From Nitrospirota bacterium (GTDB lineage Bacteria; Nitrospirota; Thermodesulfovibrionia; Thermodesulfovibrionales; Dissulfurispiraceae): 64,000 bases of DNA. Where the stretch lies: contig JBFMHE010000003.1 of assembly GCA_040752355.1 (NCBI GenBank), forward strand, positions 62,001-126,000, in the 5' to 3' direction. Shown here piece by piece: positions 60,829 to 64,000 of this stretch; position 1 is the stretch's first letter; every line of letters starts with the position of its first letter. The position numbers and the translations under genes were made by a program. The notes under the pieces were generated by a model. The model saw only the letters and a list, made by a program, of their open reading frames with translations, had not been told where the DNA came from and searched no databases.

Positions 60829-61596
60829 ATGAGAAACGTTGCGAGAAAAATCAGCGTAACCCTTGCAGGTGTAGTAGTGGCGGCAGCGCTCCTTCTCCAG
60901 GGGTGCGGCGGCGGTGGGAAAGGTACGAAAGGCGAAGAGGCCTTTGCTCCCGAGAAGCAGTTCGCGCGGGCAGACAAGCTCCTTGACGATAAAGATTACG
61001 AAGAGGCGAGAAAGCTGCTCCTCGAGGTGAAGAACAGGGATACGACCAAAAAATACGCGCCGATGGCGCAGCTCAAGATCGCCGACTCCTATATCCGCGA
61101 AAAAGAGCCCGACCTCGGCATCGAAGAGTACCGGAGGTTCCTCGAGCTCTATCCCGATAACCAGTATGCCTCGTATGCCCAGTACCAGATCGCCATGGCG
61201 TACTTCTCGCAGATCGAGGCCGCCGACCGCGGGTCGGGAGCGGCGAAGAAGGCGCTCCGCGAGTTCCAGCGGCTGAAGGAGCTCTATCCGCGCAATCCTT
61301 ACCGCGAGGCGGTCGAGCTGAGGATAGAGAAGGCGCAGAACATTATCGCCGAGGGAGAGTTCCTCGCCGGAGAGTTCTACTTCAAGAAGGAGGCGTACCA
61401 GGCTGCCATAGGCCGGTTCGAGGGTTTGCTGAAGCAGTTCCCCGAGTACAAGAGGGCCGATGAGACCCTCCTCCTCCTCGGCAAGTCGTACCGTGCCGTC
61501 AAGATGAGTGACAAGGCCAGGGAGGCCTTCCAGGCGCTCATTACCAAGTATCCTTCAAGCCGGTTTGTCTCTGAAGCGAAGAAAGGATCGCTCTGA
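60829..61596 (+). CDS. bamD: Outer-membrane assembly lipoprotein BamD
   Basis: A 255-residue lipoprotein with signal peptide and lipobox LLQGC (Cys26). Five TPR-like helix pairs follow (EKQFARADKLLDDKDYEEAR, FLELYPDNQYASYAQYQIAM, LKELYPRNPYREAVELRIEK, LLKQFPEYKRADETLLLLGK), the BamD/YfiO pattern for beta-barrel assembly. A TTGACT -35-like box is at 60791 with a weak TTTAAA/TTAAAT -10. No clear ribosome site lies close to the ATG, so the 5' leader may be very short. The siroheme gene follows 34 nt downstream. Confidence 0.9.
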   Translation: MRNVARKISVTLAGVVVAAALLLQGCGGGGKGTKGEEAFAPEKQFARADKLLDDKDYEEARKLLLEVKNRDTTKKYAPMAQLKIADSYIREKEPDLGIEEYRRFLELYPDNQYASYAQYQIAMAYFSQIEAADRGSGAAKKALREFQRLKELYPRNPYREAVELRIEKAQNIIAEGEFLAGEFYFKKEAYQAAIGRFEGLLKQFPEYKRADETLLLLGKSYRAVKMSDKAREAFQALITKYPSSRFVSEAKKGSL

Positions 61597-61630
61597 GGCG
61601 CGGCGCCGGTACTCAGAGACGCCACCTCCC

Positions 61631-62290
61631 GTGAAGCGGCGCTACTATCCCGCCTTTCTCGATCTGAAGGGAAAGCCCTGTGTCGTTGTCGGCGGCGGAA
61701 GGGTCGCCGAGAGAAAAGTAGCCGCATTGCTGCGGGCAGGAGCACGGGTCAGAGTAATCAGCCCCGCCGTCACCAAGCGGATCGCGGCGCAGGCAGCGCA
61801 CGGTCGGCTCGAGGTTGTCCTCAGGGAATACCGTGCAGGAGATGTGAAGGGCGCGTTTCTGGCGATTGCAGCAACGTCGGACGACCGCATCAATGCGGCG
61901 GTCTCGGCGGATGCGCCCTGTCTCGTGAATGTGGTCGATGAGCCGGAGCGGGCGAACTTTATCGTCCCCTCGGTCGTCGAGCGCGGGCCGCTCTGCATCG
62001 CGGTCTCGACTTCCGGCGCCAGCCCTGCAATGGCCCGGGCGATACGGCAAGAGCTGGAACGCCTTTACGGCAGTGATTTCGGACGCTATCTCGCGTTTAT
62101 GGCCGCGCTGCGCAGGCGCGCCTTGCAGGAAATCCCCGACAAGAAGAGGCGGGAGCGCATGCTCAAGGCCGCAGCATCCGCCGAAGTGCTCTCCCTGTTG
62201 AGGACCAAGGGAGCTCATCATGTGCGGGAGCGCGCGCTGAAGCACTTTGATGCTGCTCGAGGCCGAAAGAGGAAAGGAACCGCGGCATAA
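61631..62290 (+). CDS. Precorrin-2 dehydrogenase/sirohydrochlorin ferrochelatase (CysG N-terminal type)
   Basis: A 219-residue NAD-dependent enzyme of siroheme synthesis. The start is GTG 61631, since YYPAFLDLKGKPCVVVGGG is the usual N-terminus; the frame upstream overlaps bamD. The NAD loop is VVGGGRVAERK, followed by NVVDEPERANFIVPSVV and AVSTSGASPAMARAIRQ-type blocks. It is the stand-alone form without the methyltransferase domain. It overlaps the next start by one base (ATAATG). Confidence 0.92.
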   Translation: MKRRYYPAFLDLKGKPCVVVGGGRVAERKVAALLRAGARVRVISPAVTKRIAAQAAHGRLEVVLREYRAGDVKGAFLAIAATSDDRINAAVSADAPCLVNVVDEPERANFIVPSVVERGPLCIAVSTSGASPAMARAIRQELERLYGSDFGRYLAFMAALRRRALQEIPDKKRRERMLKAAASAEVLSLLRTKGAHHVRERALKHFDAARGRKRKGTAA

Positions 62291-63219
62291 TGGTAAAAGT
62301 CGGTGTTATCGGTGTGGGGTACCTCGGACAGCACCATGCCCGCGTTCTCTCCGAGCTCTCGGGCGAGACCGGCGCGTGCAGGCTCGCTGCGGTAGCGGAT
62401 GCCGACCGGGCGCGCGCAGAGGAGATCGCGGCGCGCTACGGCTGCAGGGCCGTGGGCGATTACCGGGAGATGCTCGATCAGGTCGATGCCGTCAGCATCG
62501 TCACCCCCACGACGACGCACTACGACGTTGCGCTGCGCTGCATACGCGCCGGCAAGGATGTCCTGGTCGAGAAGCCCATCACCGCGACGATCGAAGAGGC
62601 CGATGCGCTGATCCGCGCTTCAGAGGCAGCCGGCGTCCTCGTCCAGGTGGGGCACCTCGAGCGGTTCAACCCGGTGGTCGGTGCTCTCGCTCCGTTCCTG
62701 GATAGCCCCACACTGATCGAAGCGGAGCGGCTCTCGCCCTTCCAGGGAAGGGGGATCGATGTGGACATCACCCTGGACCTGATGATCCACGATATCGACG
62801 TGATACATTCGCTGGTGGCGGGAAGCCCGGTGCGGGACAGCAAGGCCACCGGGTCGCGGGTACTCACCCCCACCATTGATATGGCGAAAGCATGGCTCGA
62901 GTTCGACAACGGCGTGCATGCGGTGCTCTCGGCGAGCAGGATAGCCCTGGAGAAGCGCCGCAGGCTCACGATATTCCAGAAAGAATCGTATGTCGTCATG
63001 GATTACCAGGAGATGGAGATCACGCGCTTCTTCAGAGACAACGGCCGCATCGCCTCCGACACGGTGAAGGTAGAGAGAAAAGAGCCGCTCAAGGAGGAGC
63101 TCAGGGATTTCCTTTCCTGCATCGACACACGGAGCACGCCCCGTGTCTGCGCCCTTAAGGGCCGCACTGCGTTAACGATAGCTCTACAGATCGGAGAGCG
63201 GATAAAACAGGAGTGGTAG
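62290..63219 (+). CDS. gnnA: Gfo/Idh/MocA oxidoreductase, GnnA-like
   Basis: A 309-residue NAD(P) oxidoreductase. Rossmann loop GVIGVGYLGQHHARVL, VEKPIT, and GHLERFNPVV identify the family. Paired with the DegT aminotransferase directly downstream it resembles GnnA, which oxidises the 3-hydroxyl of UDP-GlcNAc so that GnnB can aminate it. The resulting diamino sugar goes into lipid A with amide-linked acyl chains. WbpB/WlbA, acting on UDP-GlcNAc uronate, is the alternative. The start overlaps the previous stop by one base. Confidence 0.78.
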   Translation: MVKVGVIGVGYLGQHHARVLSELSGETGACRLAAVADADRARAEEIAARYGCRAVGDYREMLDQVDAVSIVTPTTTHYDVALRCIRAGKDVLVEKPITATIEEADALIRASEAAGVLVQVGHLERFNPVVGALAPFLDSPTLIEAERLSPFQGRGIDVDITLDLMIHDIDVIHSLVAGSPVRDSKATGSRVLTPTIDMAKAWLEFDNGVHAVLSASRIALEKRRRLTIFQKESYVVMDYQEMEITRFFRDNGRIASDTVKVERKEPLKEELRDFLSCIDTRSTPRVCALKGRTALTIALQIGERIKQEW

Positions 63220-63225
63220 ATACGA

Positions 63226-64000
63226 ATGAAACCGATGATCGATTTGAAGCGGCAGTATCTGGACATCAAGGATGAGGTGCTCCAGACACTGAACGAGATA
63301 CTCGAGAGCTCCCAGTATGTGCTGGGCAGGAAGGGCGCCGAGCTCGAAGAGCAGGTCAAGCGCTATCACGGCGTACAGGAGGCGATCGGCGTCGCTTCGG
63401 GAACGGACGCGCTGCACCTCGTCCTCCGCGCGCTGGGGCTGGGGCCGGGCGACGAAGTCATCACCACGCCCTTCACCTTCTTCGCCACTGCCGAGGCGAT
63501 TCTGTACACCGGGGCCACGCCGGTATTCGTCGATATCGAGCCGGAGACCTATAACATCGATGTTACCCTTATCGAAAAGGCGATCACCAAAAGGACCAAA
63601 GCGATCCTGCCGGTGCATATCTTCGGCCACCCCGCGGATATGAGAGGCATCATGGCTCTCGCGGCGCGGCATACCCTCAAGATAGTAGAAGACTGCGCCC
63701 AGTCCTTCGGCGCCTCTCTCGACGGGAGAAAGACCGGCAGCTTCGGCGAGGCGGGGTGCTTTAGCTTCTACCCGAGCAAGAACCTCGGCGCCTACGGCGA
63801 TGGCGGGATGATAACCCTTCACGCCTCCGGGCTTGCCGAAGAGATAAGGAAGTTGAGGAACCACGGCTCCCGCGGCGGCTACCGCCACGAATGCCTCGGC
63901 TATAACAGCAGGCTCGATGAGATGCAGGCGGGCATCCTTCTGGTCAAGCTCAAACGGATCGACGACTACAACAGGAGACGGCGCGCGAATGCCGCGCTGT
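63226..64000 (+). CDS. gnnB: DegT-family aminotransferase, GnnB-like, cut by window end
   Basis: The open frame from ATG 63226 runs past 64000, so about 258 residues are visible. MIDLKRQYLDIKDEV, ASGTDALHLVLRAL, TPFTFFATAEAI, VEDCAQSFGAS and the PLP lysine in SFYPSKNLGAYGDGG identify the family. It follows the GnnA-like gene by 6 nt. The pair probably makes UDP-2,3-diamino-sugar for lipid A. The WbpE-type aminotransferase is the alternative. The C-terminus is not seen. Confidence 0.82.
   Translation, partial: MKPMIDLKRQYLDIKDEVLQTLNEILESSQYVLGRKGAELEEQVKRYHGVQEAIGVASGTDALHLVLRALGLGPGDEVITTPFTFFATAEAILYTGATPVFVDIEPETYNIDVTLIEKAITKRTKAILPVHIFGHPADMRGIMALAARHTLKIVEDCAQSFGASLDGRKTGSFGEAGCFSFYPSKNLGAYGDGGMITLHASGLAEEIRKLRNHGSRGGYRHECLGYNSRLDEMQAGILLVKLKRIDDYNRRRRANAAL

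Overview
The window looks like a chromosome segment of a Gram-negative, LPS-making bacterium. It carries bamD, rseP, the uppS-cdsA-dxr run, mfd, a heptose adenylyltransferase (rfaE2) and a wzx/wzy/wzz-type surface-glycan locus. Lineage cannot be fixed from sequence alone. The mix of gene families and the uppS-cdsA-dxr-rseP order fit Nitrospirota or a deltaproteobacteria-like group, offered only as an impression. Base composition changes visibly near 45 kb: the glycan locus (1-44.9 kb) is AT-richer with loose codon use, while the right-hand part (45.5-64 kb) is GC-rich with strong third-position GC. This suggests that much of the glycan locus was acquired.

Layout. (1) 1-2.3 kb: the 3' part of a GDP-fucose synthase gene, then an intact IS630-type element with 12-bp inverted repeats and TA flanks, then a short decayed coding tail. 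(2) 2.3-34.8 kb: one long, tightly overlapping plus-strand glycan operon. It starts with a Wzz-like protein and a sugar-building set: two SpsF-type cytidylyltransferases, a radical SAM/SPASM protein, two DegT-family aminotransferases, a nucleotide-sugar-dehydrogenase-like protein without the usual catalytic Cys, NeuB-like and PseG-like enzymes, a formyltransferase and a Gfo/Idh/MocA oxidoreductase. Embedded in it is an amidation block of three asparagine-synthetase homologues, an N-acetyl-sugar amidotransferase and two paralogous ~115-residue proteins of unknown function. Transferases, methyltransferases, a Wzx flippase, a nitroreductase/pyruvyltransferase pair and a Wzy-like polymerase follow. 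(3) 35-47.6 kb: a fourth asparagine synthetase, two family-4 glycosyltransferases and an L-sugar branch (RmlD-like, CapE/WbjB-like and 2-epimerase). Then come a WbpV-like reductase, two PIN-domain toxin-antitoxin modules, a small phosphoglycosyl transferase and a WbpM-type dehydratase. The last enzymes resemble a D-QuiNAc/D-FucNAc initiating system. (4) 47.6-64 kb: the housekeeping backbone, with tRNA-Gly, tRNA-Cys, a TPR lipoprotein, mfd, an HPP membrane protein, a periplasmic beta-carbonic anhydrase, rfaE2, a NUDIX hydrolase, rseP, dxr, cdsA, uppS, an FG-GAP protein, bamD, precorrin-2 dehydrogenase, and a GnnA/GnnB-like pair cut by the window end.

How it fits together. The left 45 kb can build nucleotide sugars, assemble them on an undecaprenyl carrier (phosphoglycosyl transferase plus many GTs), flip (Wzx), polymerise (Wzy) and control length (Wzz). 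uppS on the right makes the carrier. The most unusual part is 11.47-15.82 kb: two consecutive cassettes of a small protein plus an asparagine synthetase, the second synthetase having lost its glutaminase nucleophile. It sits beside NeuB/PseG homologues with altered signature residues. I infer an uncharacterised amidation or amide-ligation branch acting on an unusual acidic, possibly nonulosonic-type, sugar. The backbone also carries arrays of degenerate ~7-nt repeats between genes, and one array lies in frame inside the WbpM-type gene.
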